Origin: CAZJLP01 sp964546955
GTDB lineage: Bacteria; Verrucomicrobiota; Verrucomicrobiia; Opitutales; Opitutaceae
Reading direction: 5' to 3'
DNA: 32,178 nucleotides
Assembly: GCA_964546955.1 (NCBI GenBank)
Contig: CAZJLP010000054.1
Coordinates: forward strand, 1-32,178
A program made the position numbers and the translations under genes. Numbering within the stretch: the stretch's first letter is position 1; every line of letters begins with the position of its first letter. Of the stretch, positions 7,905 through 15,434 are shown piece after piece. The notes under the pieces were generated by a model that searched no databases, was not told the origin of the DNA, and saw only the letters and a program-made list of their open reading frames with translations.

Positions 7905-9566
7905 TCAATTCTTCGCCGCCGCCTTTGGCGTCGTGGGCAGACACGCTCCGCAACCGTTGACGAAGAAATCGTTTCCTTTGTCGTCCACCAGGATGAAGGC
8001 GGGGAAATCCTGCACTTCGATTTTCCACACGGCTTCCATGCCCAGCTCGGGGTACTCCAGCACCTCGACGCTTTTGATATTCTCTTTGGCGAGAATCGCG
8101 GCCGGGCCGCCGATGCTTCCGAGATAAAATCCGCCATGAGTCTTGCAGGCTTGGGTCACTTGGGGACTGCGATTGCCTTTCGCGATCATCACCTTTGATC
8201 CGCCCTGTGCTTGAAAGAGGTCGACGTAGCTGTCCATGCGGCCCGCAGTGGTCGGCCCGAAGCTTCCCGAGGCGTAGCCCTTCGGGGTTTTTGCCGGGCC
8301 CGCGTAGTACACGGGGTGATTCTTCAAGTAGTCGGGCAAGCCTTGGCCGGCGTCGAGCCGTTCCTTGAGTTTTGCGTGCGCGATATCTCGGGCCACGACG
8401 ATGGTGCCGCTGAGGGCCACGCGGGTCGTGACAGGATGTTTGGAAAGTTCGGCGAGGATCTCGGGCATCGGACGATTTAGATCCAGGCGGACAATGTTAT
8501 CGTCCTTCAACGTGCGATGCTCGGCCGGGATGAAACGCCCGGGATTGGTTTCGAGCTGCTCGAGAAAAATGCCATCCTTGGTGATCTTCGCTTTGATGTT
8601 TCGATCCGCGCTACAGGAAACCCCCATGCCGACGGGGCAGCTGGCGCCGTGTCGAGGCAAACGCACGACGCGCACATCGAGCGCAAAGTACTTTCCGCCG
8701 AACTGGGCGCCGATGCCGGATTGCTGAGCGATCTTCAAGACCTTGGCTTCGAGCTCCACATCGCGGAAAGCGCGGCCCTGCTCGTTTCCGGTGGTGGGCA
8801 GGGAGTCGAGGTATTTCGTCGATGCCAGCTTCACCGTCTTAAGGCAGGATTCCGCACTTGTTCCGCCGATGACGAACACCAAGTGGTAAGGAGGGCACGC
8901 TGCCGTTCCCAATGACTTCATCTTGTCGGCAAAAAAGACTTCGAGGCTCTTCGGATTGAGCAACGCCTTGGTCTCTTGAAACAGGTAAGTCTTGTTCGCC
9001 GATCCGCCGCCTTTCGCTACAAAGAGGAATTTGTAGTCGGCGCCTTCCGTCGCATAGAGGTCGATTTGCGCGGGCAGGTTCGTGCCGGTGTTGACCTCTT
9101 TGTACATGTCGAGAGGCGCCGTCTGCGAATACCGCAAATTTTCCTTGGTGTACGCTTCGTAGATGCCTTTCGAAATCGCCTCGGCATCGTTGGCTCCGGT
9201 CCACACTTGCTGCCCCTTCTTCGCCACGACCGTGGCCGTGCCCGTGTCCTGGCAGAAAGGAAGAATGCCCTCGGCTGCGATCTCCGCGTTCTTCAGCAAC
9301 GTCAGCGCGACGTAACGGTCGTTAGCGGATGCTGCGGGGTCATCCAGGATCGCGGCCACTTGCTGTAGGTGTTTTGTCCGCAGCATGAACGAACAGTCCC
9401 GCATCGCCTGTTGGGCGAGGAACGAAAGCGCTTCCGGATCTACCTTGAGGATCTCGCGCCCCTCGAATGTCGTCGTGCTGATTCCTTCCCGGGAAAGCAG
9501 ACGGTACTGGGTCTCGTCCGGTCCGAGGGGAAAGGGGTCTTGGTAGGCAAACAAAGGCGTGGGCAT
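7905..9566 (-). CDS. Fumarate hydratase, class I (iron-sulfur)
   Basis: Class I fumarase (FumA/FumB type) interconverting fumarate and L-malate in the citric acid cycle, a cytosolic 553-residue enzyme with one oxygen-sensitive [4Fe-4S] cluster. Counting from ATG at 9566, the candidate cluster ligands fall at Cys105 (in FCQDTGT), Cys224 (GTAACPP) and Cys318 (GMGVSCSADRN). As I recall, these are the same residue numbers as in E. coli FumA, which supports this start over an in-frame ATG 48 bases upstream. The C-terminal half has the fumarase beta-domain blocks (SGTIVVARDIAHAKLKE, FGPTTAGRMDSYVD). It stands alone between tRNA-Ser and kdsD. Single-chain class I enzymes can also act on mesaconate or tartrate, but fumarate is the default. 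Confidence 0.95.
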   Translation of the reverse strand: MPTPLFAYQDPFPLGPDETQYRLLSREGISTTTFEGREILKVDPEALSFLAQQAMRDCSFMLRTKHLQQVAAILDDPAASANDRYVALTLLKNAEIAAEGILPFCQDTGTATVVAKKGQQVWTGANDAEAISKGIYEAYTKENLRYSQTAPLDMYKEVNTGTNLPAQIDLYATEGADYKFLFVAKGGGSANKTYLFQETKALLNPKSLEVFFADKMKSLGTAACPPYHLVFVIGGTSAESCLKTVKLASTKYLDSLPTTGNEQGRAFRDVELEAKVLKIAQQSGIGAQFGGKYFALDVRVVRLPRHGASCPVGMGVSCSADRNIKAKITKDGIFLEQLETNPGRFIPAEHRTLKDDNIVRLDLNRPMPEILAELSKHPVTTRVALSGTIVVARDIAHAKLKERLDAGQGLPDYLKNHPVYYAGPAKTPKGYASGSFGPTTAGRMDSYVDLFQAQGGSKVMIAKGNRSPQVTQACKTHGGFYLGSIGGPAAILAKENIKSVEVLEYPELGMEAVWKIEVQDFPAFILVDDKGNDFFVNGCGACLPTTPKAAAKN

Positions 9567-9690
9567 GGCGAAGGACGGAATATAGGAGATTCCGCGGTAC
9601 TTGGGGATACGCAAATAGACCGTTGGGCGGAAATTATCCCGCTTTCAGCGGTCAATTAGATCGGACAAGGATCGATCCGCTGAGGATTTT

Positions 9691-9720
9691 AACCGCGAAT
9701 GGACGCTAATGGACGCGAAT
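9691..9720. repeat. Dispersed CCGCGAA-type repeat copy
   Basis: A 30-base stretch with the units CCGCGAAT, GGACGC and GGACGCGAAT. Related stretches occur at 26764-26792 (same orientation) and 26996-27027 (inverted). All three lie in or at the edges of intergenic DNA. Confidence 0.55.
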
Positions 9721-9782
9721 CGCAGACGGGCGGATTGGCGTTCGCGTACCTAGGGTCGGTTTGCGGTTAACCTGGTTCGAAG

Positions 9783-9828
9783 GTCTCAAATCTCAAATTT
9801 CAAATCTCAAATTCGCGCGTTAGCGCGC
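9783..9828. repeat. CTCAAAT tandem units and a GC-rich hairpin after kdsD
   Basis: From 9783 to 9812 four imperfect copies of a 7-8 base unit (TCTCAAA or TTTCAAA) run in tandem. They are followed by CGCGC-GTTA-GCGCG (9814-9827), which abuts the kdsD stop codon. Read on the minus strand this is a short GC-rich hairpin followed by GAATTT, so it may act as a weak terminator for kdsD. Confidence 0.4.
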
Positions 9829-10818
9829 TCAGACGATCTTCAGTTTGGGCAGATCCTGTCCGTCCACCAGGCCGACGGGCCGGCCGCGGCGATCGACTAC
9901 GATGAGATCGTCAATTTTGTGCGTTTCGAACATCCGCAGGGCCTCGACGCCTAGCGCTTCCTCGCTGATGGTCTTGGGCGTGCGTGTCATGAAAGTGGAT
10001 ACCGGTTTTTCCAGGAATCCGGGGCCGCTCAACGCGCTTCGGCGGAAATCCCCGTCGGTGAGAATTCCGGTCAGTTTTCCCGTCTTCTTGTCGACCAGCG
10101 CGATGCTGCCTGACTTTGCTTTGGTCATGGCCAGGATGGCCTCCTGAAGAGACCCCGCGTCCGCCATGACGGGCAACCGGTCCTGGGTCCGCATGATGTC
10201 CTTCACTTTCAGCAAGAGGAGGCGCCCTAAATTGCCGGCGGGGTGGTAGCGTGCAAAGTCCTCCCGGGTGACGCCGCGACTTTCAAGCAGGACCATCGCC
10301 AGGGAATCGCCCAACGCCAGGGCGGCGGTTGTGCTGGCGGTGGGAGCCAGTTTCAACGGGCATGCCTCTCGCGGAACTGAATAAATCAGTTGATAGTCGG
10401 CATGTTTGGCCAGGTCGGAAGCAGCGTTGCTCGTGAACGCGACGATCTTCAGGCCGAATCGCTTCAGCACGGGGATGAGGCGAAGCACCTCGTCGGATTG
10501 GCCGCTGTTGCTGAGAGCGATTGCGATGTCGCCTTCGGCACATAGCCCCAGGTCGCCGTGAAGGGCCTGGGTCGCGTCCAGAAAGCAGGAGGAGACCCCC
10601 GTACTGTTGAACGTGCCAACCAGCTTTTCCGCGATATGCGCGGATTTGCCGACGCCGGTGAAGATCACCTTGCCGCCAGCGGCGGCCACCGCCTCCACCG
10701 CGCGGGCGGTTTCGACGAAGTTACCATTCAGGGACTTGGCCGTGGCGGTGAGCGCATCGCTTTCGATACGGATGCAGGCGCGTGCGCGGGTCAGCGCGGT
10801 TTTCGAATCGAGAGCCAT
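9829..10818 (-). CDS. kdsD: Arabinose-5-phosphate isomerase (KdsD/GutQ type)
   Basis: Converts D-ribulose 5-phosphate to D-arabinose 5-phosphate, the first step of Kdo synthesis for lipopolysaccharide, in the cytosol. At 329 residues it matches the E. coli KdsD length. A SIS sugar-isomerase domain (about 30-190) carries VIFTGVGKSAHIAEK, the substrate-loop segment ALSNSGQSDE, and LAPTASTTAALALGDSLA. Two CBS domains follow (about 205-329; MTKAKSGSIALVD and GILTDGDFRR in the first, IDDLIVVDRRGRPVGLVDGQDL in the second). The presence of a Kdo-pathway enzyme indicates an LPS-bearing, Gram-negative-type envelope. No other kds or lpx gene is adjacent. It is divergent from the LysM lipoprotein gene with a 75-base gap. 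GutQ is the alternative name for the sugar-alcohol-linked paralogue; no gut genes are here. Confidence 0.94.
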   Translation of the reverse strand: MALDSKTALTRARACIRIESDALTATAKSLNGNFVETARAVEAVAAAGGKVIFTGVGKSAHIAEKLVGTFNSTGVSSCFLDATQALHGDLGLCAEGDIAIALSNSGQSDEVLRLIPVLKRFGLKIVAFTSNAASDLAKHADYQLIYSVPREACPLKLAPTASTTAALALGDSLAMVLLESRGVTREDFARYHPAGNLGRLLLLKVKDIMRTQDRLPVMADAGSLQEAILAMTKAKSGSIALVDKKTGKLTGILTDGDFRRSALSGPGFLEKPVSTFMTRTPKTISEEALGVEALRMFETHKIDDLIVVDRRGRPVGLVDGQDLPKLKIV

Positions 10819-10893
10819 TTAGGATTGTGTCGGAGGGGTCCGCTTGCGGAAGTTAGGGGCAACTTCACCACGTTCAAACCCTTTTACGCCACG

Positions 10894-11844
10894 ATGAGGC
10901 TTCGCTTGTTCGCTTTCGGATGTGCGTCGATCGCCGCGCTGATTATAGCCGCGGGATGCGAGCGCCGCGACAGCACGCCGGTCACCGCCGAGGTCGATGA
11001 ACCCGCGTACCGCCGTGGCCACGATCTGAAACGCCAGGGTCGCAACCAAGAGGCGTTGAGCGAGTTCCAGAAAGTGGTCGAGGCGCGCGGGCTGAACAAT
11101 GCCCCCGAATCCCACTTGGAGCTGGGCATCCTCTACGAGCAGCACATCAAGGATCCGCTGGCGGCGATCTTCCACTACAAGAAGTTCCGCGAGCTCAAAC
11201 CGAACAGCCCCCAGGATGAGTCCGTGAAGGGCCGCGTTGACGCCTCCATCCGCGAGTTTGCCCGAAGCCTGCCTGCGGCCCCCCTGGAAAATCGCAACGA
11301 GAAGTCCGACCTTCACGACGTTTTGCAGCGTTACCAGCGGGAGAATGAGCAACTAAAGCTTGAGCTCGCCCGAGCCCGCGCCGCCGCGACGTCGGCCGCC
11401 AAAGCCCGGCCGGAACCCGCGCCCGACGAGCCCGCATCGCCGGTGCGTCCAGGACCATCCCAAACGGCGCCCTCCGCGGCGGGGGTAGTGGAAAACTCTC
11501 CTGTCTCCCGCACACCGGCCGAGCCCGAGCCGGCTCCCGGCCCTGCGCCCGCCCAGCCGACCGCGCCCCCGCCTTCTCCCGCGCCGAGCCCGGGCCCGCG
11601 CCGCCCCGCGAACCCGCCGCCGACCGTCGCGCAGCCGGGTGCAAAGACCGGTCCGAACGTTCCCGCGACGGGCCGCGTGCGCGTACATCAAGTGGCCAAG
11701 GGTGAGACGTTATATCGTATCGCGGAGAAATATTATGGCTCCGGTGGATTGACCCAAAAGGTCGATCAGATCCTTGCCGCCAATCGAGACGTCCTCCGCA
11801 CCGCCGCCGAGCTGAAGCCGGGCATGGTGCTGAGGATCCCGTAG
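10894..11844 (+). CDS. LysM-domain lipoprotein with TPR-like N-terminal half
   Basis: A 316-residue exported protein probably attached to a lipid and to peptidoglycan. Order: signal with lipobox (LIIAAGC, Cys22); TPR-like helices (about 38-125; RGHDLKRQGRNQEALSEFQKVVE and LELGILYEQHIKDPLAAIFHYKKF); a short coiled coil (about 140-165, RYQRENEQLKLELARARA); a Pro/Ala-rich linker (about 166-258); and a C-terminal LysM domain (about 260-316, VAKGETLYRIAEKYYGSGG...LKPGMVLRIP). LysM binds glycan strands of the wall, and the Pro-rich linker would span the periplasm. The frame is open upstream but ATG at 10894 gives the signal peptide directly. A scaffold or cell-wall maintenance role is inferred; no enzymatic domain is present. 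Confidence 0.87.
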   Translation: MRLRLFAFGCASIAALIIAAGCERRDSTPVTAEVDEPAYRRGHDLKRQGRNQEALSEFQKVVEARGLNNAPESHLELGILYEQHIKDPLAAIFHYKKFRELKPNSPQDESVKGRVDASIREFARSLPAAPLENRNEKSDLHDVLQRYQRENEQLKLELARARAAATSAAKARPEPAPDEPASPVRPGPSQTAPSAAGVVENSPVSRTPAEPEPAPGPAPAQPTAPPPSPAPSPGPRRPANPPPTVAQPGAKTGPNVPATGRVRVHQVAKGETLYRIAEKYYGSGGLTQKVDQILAANRDVLRTAAELKPGMVLRIP

Positions 11845-11922
11845 TTGGATTAGCGTAGTGCTGTGTCACTACTGAGTTCCTGCAGAGGGGCCGCTCATCG
11901 ACTGCCGTCGCAAGTGGATCGA

Positions 11923-12054
11923 GGTAGGGCGAGGCGTCCCGACTCGCCATGGATGGTCTCGACGGATATGCGGCTTTGGATGTGAACTGCGCGGCAATTA
12001 CTCCTGTTGTCGACGCGAAGCTGACGACGGCGAGCCGGGGCGTCTCGCCCTACC
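11923..12054. repeat. REP-like inverted pair, copy A
   Basis: Two 26-base ends, 11923-11948 and 12029-12054, are inverted copies with three mismatches and begin with GGTAGGGCGAG. Each end is itself a small palindrome (GGCGAG...CTCGCC). The 80-base centre is not conserved in the other copies. The right end is followed by seven T residues, so it may also terminate the LysM gene. It sits between convergent genes (LysM lipoprotein and tsaC). Confidence 0.75.
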
Positions 12055-12064
12055 TTTTTTTGAT

Positions 12065-13090
12065 CTAACCTTGAGCCGCTGCGCGGCGGAGGCGGTCGTT
12101 GATGGCGGCGGCAAGGCCGTCGCGGCCGGGGGCGAGCTCGATATGAATCGCTTTCCACGCTGCCTGGTCAAGCGTGCGCAGCCGCGCGAACAGGTGGCGC
12201 GCTACTCCCGCGAGCCCTTGGGGTTTCTCCGCCAGCCAGAACACGTTTTTGGCAAGACTTGCGCTTCCCCTTTGGGCCGGACGGTAGAGGAAAACGCAGG
12301 CTTCATCCTGCGGAACGCGCTGAGCGCGCTTCGCGGTCAAACGCCTGTGCAACACGACGGCCGTGCGCGGGCTGTAGTGCCGCGCGAGCATCCCGGGGGC
12401 GATCGCTGCCGCCTCGGCGAGGGAGGTCGATTTTGCCTTGGTCGCGGGCGCGACGGACCGGCCCAGGACTTTTGAAATTTGCGCAGCGGAGATTCCTCCC
12501 GGTCGAAGGATCGCTGGCCGCGCGGGATCGCGCAGATCGACGATCGTCGATTCTACTCCAATGCCGCAAGGCCCGCCGTCGAGAATATAGGAAATACATT
12601 TCCCCAAGCCGTCCATGACGTGCGCGGCGGTGGTGGGACTGATGTAGCCGAAGGGATTCGCACTGGGGGCGGCCAAGGGTTTTCCGCAGCGTTTCAGCAG
12701 CGCCCGGAACAAGCGGTGTCGCGGCATGCGGAGGGCGACACTGGTTTTGCCCGACGTAACGATGTCAGGCACCACATTTTTCTTCGGCAGGACAAGCGTG
12801 AGGGGACCGGGCCAGAACACTTTCGCAAGCCGCGTCGCCGCCGGGCTGCGTTCCGCGAGAACATCGAGCTGGCTCAGCGACGCGATGTGGACAATCAGCG
12901 GGTCGTGCGACGGCCGGCCCTTGGCCTCGAAGATTTTTTTGCAGGCGCGGACGTTGAGAGCGTCGCCGGCGAGCCCATACACCGTCTCGGTCGGCACCGC
13001 CACTACCCCGCCTCGCGCGAGGACGCGGCTCAAGAGCGCGAGGTTGCGGGTGGTGCCCCTGAGGATCTTTGCCGAGGCGTTGGCGGGCAT
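12065..13090 (-). CDS. Threonylcarbamoyl-AMP synthase (Sua5/TsaC family)
   Basis: Makes L-threonylcarbamoyladenylate from threonine, bicarbonate and ATP, the first step of t6A37 modification of ANN-decoding tRNAs. The YrdC/Sua5 domain (about 13-205) shows GGVVAVPTETVYGLAGDA, the K-x-R phosphate-binding segment IFEAKGRPSHDPLIVHI, SVALRMPRH, and APSANPFGYISPT. A C-terminal Sua5-type domain (about 215-341) follows, so this is the long two-domain Sua5 form, not the short TsaC form. The start at 13090 is chosen because upstream codons run through the rpsR terminator and the rpsR gene. That puts the start only five bases after the T run of a strong terminator, so read-through or a near-leaderless transcript is implied. 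Confidence 0.92.
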   Translation of the reverse strand: MPANASAKILRGTTRNLALLSRVLARGGVVAVPTETVYGLAGDALNVRACKKIFEAKGRPSHDPLIVHIASLSQLDVLAERSPAATRLAKVFWPGPLTLVLPKKNVVPDIVTSGKTSVALRMPRHRLFRALLKRCGKPLAAPSANPFGYISPTTAAHVMDGLGKCISYILDGGPCGIGVESTIVDLRDPARPAILRPGGISAAQISKVLGRSVAPATKAKSTSLAEAAAIAPGMLARHYSPRTAVVLHRRLTAKRAQRVPQDEACVFLYRPAQRGSASLAKNVFWLAEKPQGLAGVARHLFARLRTLDQAAWKAIHIELAPGRDGLAAAINDRLRRAAAQG

Positions 13091-13094
13091 GCGC

Positions 13095-13122
13095 AAAAAA
13101 GGCCGGAGGGTTGCTCCGGCCT
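13095..13122 (-). terminator. Intrinsic terminator after rpsR
   Basis: On the minus strand a nine-pair stem (13122-13114 with 13108-13100, AGGCCGGAG/CTCCGGCCT), a five-base loop and six T residues (13100-13095). It lies 23 bases after the rpsR stop and directly before the tsaC start codon. Confidence 0.88.
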
Positions 13123-13145
13123 GAAAAATCAGAGACTGAGAAAAC

Positions 13146-13340
13146 TCAGTGAGCCAACAGCAGGTTGCGCGAGTGTTTGATCGTCTTGGTGACGGCGCGC
13201 TGGTGTTTGGCCGAAAGGCCGGTGTACTTGCGGGGCAGAATCTTGCCCGTGTCGGTGACATACCGGCTCATCATCTGCGGAGCGGTGAAGGGGTATTCCG
13301 GAGGAGTAAGACTGCGTTGTTGTTGTTCGGACGTGCTCAT
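13146..13340 (-). CDS. rpsR: 30S ribosomal protein S18
   Basis: Small-subunit protein S18, which pairs with S6 on the platform. The 64-residue product ends with the family's typical block GKILPRKYTGLSAKHQRAVTKTIKHSRNLLL. It is slightly shorter than the usual ~75 residues because the N-terminus is brief. The start at 13340 gives MSTSEQQQ. The frame is open upstream to 13541, but those codons pass through a hairpin and do not look like S18. In many bacteria rpsR sits in an rpsF-ssb-rpsR-rplI operon; here it stands alone between two terminator-like hairpins. The 5' hairpin ends ~18 bases before the start codon. Confidence 0.95.
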   Translation of the reverse strand: MSTSEQQQRSLTPPEYPFTAPQMMSRYVTDTGKILPRKYTGLSAKHQRAVTKTIKHSRNLLLAH

Positions 13341-13357
13341 TAGAAAAAGAGGGAAAG

Positions 13358-13400
13358 TAAAAAGCCTGGGATCGCAGGTTGTCAACCTGCAATCCCAGGC
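13358..13400 (-). terminator. Strong hairpin with T run upstream of rpsR
   Basis: A stem of 18 pairs with one mismatch (13363-13380 against 13383-13400, GCCTGGGAT...ATCCCAGGC). On the minus strand it is followed by TTTTT (13362-13358). It ends the small-membrane-protein operon, but the rpsR start codon follows after ~18 bases, leaving no room for an ordinary promoter in between. It could be an attenuator in the rpsR leader, or a REP-type repeat used as a terminator. Confidence 0.75.
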
Positions 13401-13458
13401 CGGGAAAACGTGAAACCAAGTGCCACGGACGGCGCGTCCCCGCGGTGGCCTGCGCGGG

Positions 13459-13638
13459 TCAGCGGGGCGAACCACTGGGCGCATTAAGACGCTGATGTTG
13501 TTCTTCTTTAGGTTGATCTGGATTTTTGGCGTAGTGGACAACCAGCCACGCCATCAGCACAAAGAACGTTGTCACCGCGATAACGACTCCAAGGTTCACC
13601 TTGGTTGTTCGCTTGCCGGGATCGAGCACTTGTTTCAT
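13459..13638 (-). CDS. Small single-pass membrane protein, 59 residues
   Basis: A short gene just under common length cut-offs. Its product begins MKQVLDPGKRTTKVNLG, has one hydrophobic helix (about residues 16-36, VVIAVTTFFVLMAWLVVHYA) and ends in a charged, Gln/Lys/Glu-rich tail. A basic N-terminus before the helix predicts an N-in topology. It lies 18 bases after the stop of the 302-residue membrane protein and before a strong terminator, so the two are probably co-transcribed. The function is unknown. Support comes from the well-formed membrane helix and operon position; no clear ribosome site is visible. Confidence 0.62.
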   Translation of the reverse strand: MKQVLDPGKRTTKVNLGVVIAVTTFFVLMAWLVVHYAKNPDQPKEEQHQRLNAPSGSPR

Positions 13639-13656
13639 GGAGAGTTTAGGATCGGC

Positions 13657-14565
13657 TTAGCGTGTGACGGCGGCATCCGTGCGCCGGGAACGTTCAATGG
13701 CCGAAGCCGCGCCAGCCCCGCCGCCCAAGGAGGCCGCAAAAGCGCCCACCAAGTACGCGACGAAAGTCCAGATAGAGACCTTCGCGGCCGCGCTCGACGC
13801 CTTGTCGGCGGCCTCGCGCGCTTTGCGTTCCGCATCGGCGCGCAATTCCTGCACATTGGCCTGCATCCGCTGATAGGATTGTTCCCAACCGCCAACCATC
13901 CGTTCGGCATCCGCCCGCGGAACTCCGCCCTGGGTGCTGATCGTGCCGATGAGTGCGCTACGGCTTTGTTCGTTTGGGTTTTGGATAAACCGGAGGAGCG
14001 ACCAGCTGATCTCGCGTTTGGCGGCCGCGGAGACGTTGCGGCCGGGAGCATTGAGTTCTTCGAGATAAGGAGCGATGAGGCTGTTTTCGTCCTGGCTCAT
14101 CGCGGCAGCGGCGCCGGCTCCGGCAGTCGCGACGGTTCCGGTGGCCTTGGCCGCAGCGGAGACGGTGTTCCCGGCGAGCTTGGCCGCGCCGGTAGCGGCA
14201 GAAGTGATGGCCGCGCCGAGAATCGTGAACATCAGCACAGTGGCCACGCTCCACACAATAAAGCCATGGATCACACCCGTGCGGCGATCACCCTGATCGA
14301 TGGAGCGGCCGGCCACCCAGCCTGCGGCATAGAGAGCGATCAACGCACTGATCGTCCAGACGATGCCGGTGCCGACAGTGAAGTCGGCAAAGGGGTTGTC
14401 ATTGTTGCCCGGATTGATGGCGCGGAAACCGAGACCTACGCCCAAGATAGTAAGGAGAAGATGAATACTGAGACCGGCAAAGCAGCCGGCAAAAACAGCC
14501 TTCCATGAGAGAGGGCTGGAGAGTCCGACCGTGGTTACGGGCGTTGTGACGTTGGTTGTGTTCAT
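13657..14565 (-). CDS. Membrane protein of unknown function, 302 residues
   Basis: Not assigned to a named family. Three hydrophobic segments lie in the first 125 residues (about 20-47, 64-87 and 97-123). They are followed by an Ala/Gly-rich stretch, then a soluble helical region (about 150-258) containing LEELNAPGRNVSAAAKREISWSLLRFI and a heptad-like Arg/Ala/Glu segment (about 230-258), and a last hydrophobic helix (about 262-286). The layout suggests a four-helix inner-membrane protein with a large loop able to form a coiled coil. It heads a two-gene minus-strand unit with the 59-residue membrane protein. Its upstream region, shared with a divergent membrane gene, carries a GTTCACAA/TTGTGAAC palindrome. 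A stress or envelope role is possible but not shown. Confidence 0.75.
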   Translation of the reverse strand: MNTTNVTTPVTTVGLSSPLSWKAVFAGCFAGLSIHLLLTILGVGLGFRAINPGNNDNPFADFTVGTGIVWTISALIALYAAGWVAGRSIDQGDRRTGVIHGFIVWSVATVLMFTILGAAITSAATGAAKLAGNTVSAAAKATGTVATAGAGAAAAMSQDENSLIAPYLEELNAPGRNVSAAAKREISWSLLRFIQNPNEQSRSALIGTISTQGGVPRADAERMVGGWEQSYQRMQANVQELRADAERKAREAADKASSAAAKVSIWTFVAYLVGAFAASLGGGAGAASAIERSRRTDAAVTR

Positions 14566-14624
14566 AAGATAGACAGGGGTTTACGCCGGAAAACCTGCTA
14601 GATCTGGGCCACTGTCCTCTCCGT

Positions 14625-14659
14625 GTTCACAAGCTGTTAGTTATGTGTTTGTTGTGAAC
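14625..14659. promoter_or_regulatory. Inverted repeat between divergent membrane genes
   Basis: Perfect 8-bp arms GTTCACAA (14625-14632) and TTGTGAAC (14652-14659) separated by 19 bases, in the 176-base gap between two divergent membrane-protein genes. The spacing is large for a terminator and there is no T run, so a regulator-binding site serving one or both genes is the better reading. No cognate regulator is encoded nearby. Confidence 0.45.
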
Positions 14660-14741
14660 AAGGCTAGACGGACGGCTGAATCAGTTTCCAGGTGCAAAGT
14701 GCACTTGGGGCGGGGGAGGGCGTGAGCAAGTTGCACGGGGG

Positions 14742-15191
14742 ATGAATCGCCGCCGCAAAGGAACATTCGGGGCGTTGAGCGGTACCTTTGGCGGCGTGAA
14801 AGCGCCGCTACCGGTCGTCCTTCTCTGCTATGGCCAGGGACTTTTCTATTTCGCCACAGGCATTTGGCCTCTTGTGGCGCGGCGGAGTTTTCAATGGGTC
14901 ACAGGCCCGAAGACCGATTTCTGGCTGGCGCAAACGGTCGGCTCGTTGCTGGCGCTGACAGGCCTTGTTTTGCTGGTCGCTGCGAGACGGCGGTCGGTCT
15001 CCACCGAATTGGCGGTCTTTGCGAGCGGCCAAGCGCTTATCCTGGCATTGATCGATCTGATCATGGCGGGGCGGGGAAAGATTTCGAACATCTACCTGGC
15101 CGATGCGGTGGTCGAACTCGCTCTGGCGGTCGCCTGGCTCGTTTTCTACTTCGCGGGCAAACAGGAGCCCGTGCGGAGCTTGGAACGCTGA
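14742..15191 (+). CDS. Small polytopic membrane protein of unknown function
   Basis: A 149-residue hydrophobic protein with about four predicted helices: roughly residues 22-45 (LPVVLLCYGQGLFYFATGIWPLV), 58-80 (LAQTVGSLLALTGLVLLVAA), 88-107 (ELAVFASGQALILALIDLIM) and 118-140 (LADAVVELALAVAWLVFYFA). The N-terminus and the loop after helix two (RRR) are basic, so both probably face the cytoplasm. I do not recognise a named family. The gene is divergent from the 302-residue membrane protein and shares its palindrome-bearing upstream region. A purine-rich GGGG precedes the ATG. It ends before a repeat-rich gap. Confidence 0.7.
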   Translation: MNRRRKGTFGALSGTFGGVKAPLPVVLLCYGQGLFYFATGIWPLVARRSFQWVTGPKTDFWLAQTVGSLLALTGLVLLVAARRRSVSTELAVFASGQALILALIDLIMAGRGKISNIYLADAVVELALAVAWLVFYFAGKQEPVRSLER

Positions 15192-15232
15192 TTTCGGTAA
15201 TTTCTCAATGCGGCTTCCGGAATTTGAACAGA

Positions 15233-15337
15233 AGATAACGAAGGAAACGAAGCACCGTCCGTAGCAGCTATCAATTAGCTTAGGCGTCGAAATGGCAGAG
15301 AATCTGTTCACTGAAGGCTTCGTTACCTTCGTGGCCT
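15233..15337. repeat. Inverted AACGAAG arms (short palindromic element)
   Basis: Two 21-base arms, 15233-15253 and 15317-15337, match in inverted orientation at 17 of 21 positions (core ACGAAGG-AACGAAGC). They enclose 63 bases and overlap the start of the 120-bp repeat at 15279. Such inverted-arm elements look like miniature non-coding mobile repeats. Confidence 0.5.
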
Positions 15338-15405
15338 ATAAAAAGTTTGGGGGCTTGATTGAAACTGACGCCCCCCCCGCGGCGTCCAGAGGCCTCGCCC
15401 TACCT
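15279..15405. repeat. Long dispersed repeat, copy D
   Basis: About 127 bases that align in direct orientation with 19315-19436. Shared blocks include GCTTAGGCGTCG, CTGAAGGCT and TTACCTTCGTGGCCT. The 3' end (GGCCTCGCCCTACC) is one half of the REP-like unit seen at 11923, 21478 and 26845. It lies just after the type III PKS stop codon. Confidence 0.7.
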
Positions 15406-15434
15406 TTCCGAAAAACGGAAACGAGGGTTCCTTA

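Noticed and set aside
9783..9812. CRISPR-like repeats
   Set aside because: The units are 7-8 bases in tandem with no spacers; nothing in the window has repeat-spacer periodicity or cas genes.
10558..10893. N-terminal extension of the LysM lipoprotein
   Set aside because: It would overlap kdsD antisense and push the signal peptide and lipobox into the interior. ATG 10894 gives a normal lipoprotein.
13091..13261. N-terminal extension of TsaC/Sua5 into rpsR
   Set aside because: The extension reads through a terminator and the rpsR gene and is not similar to Sua5. ATG 13090 fits the family.
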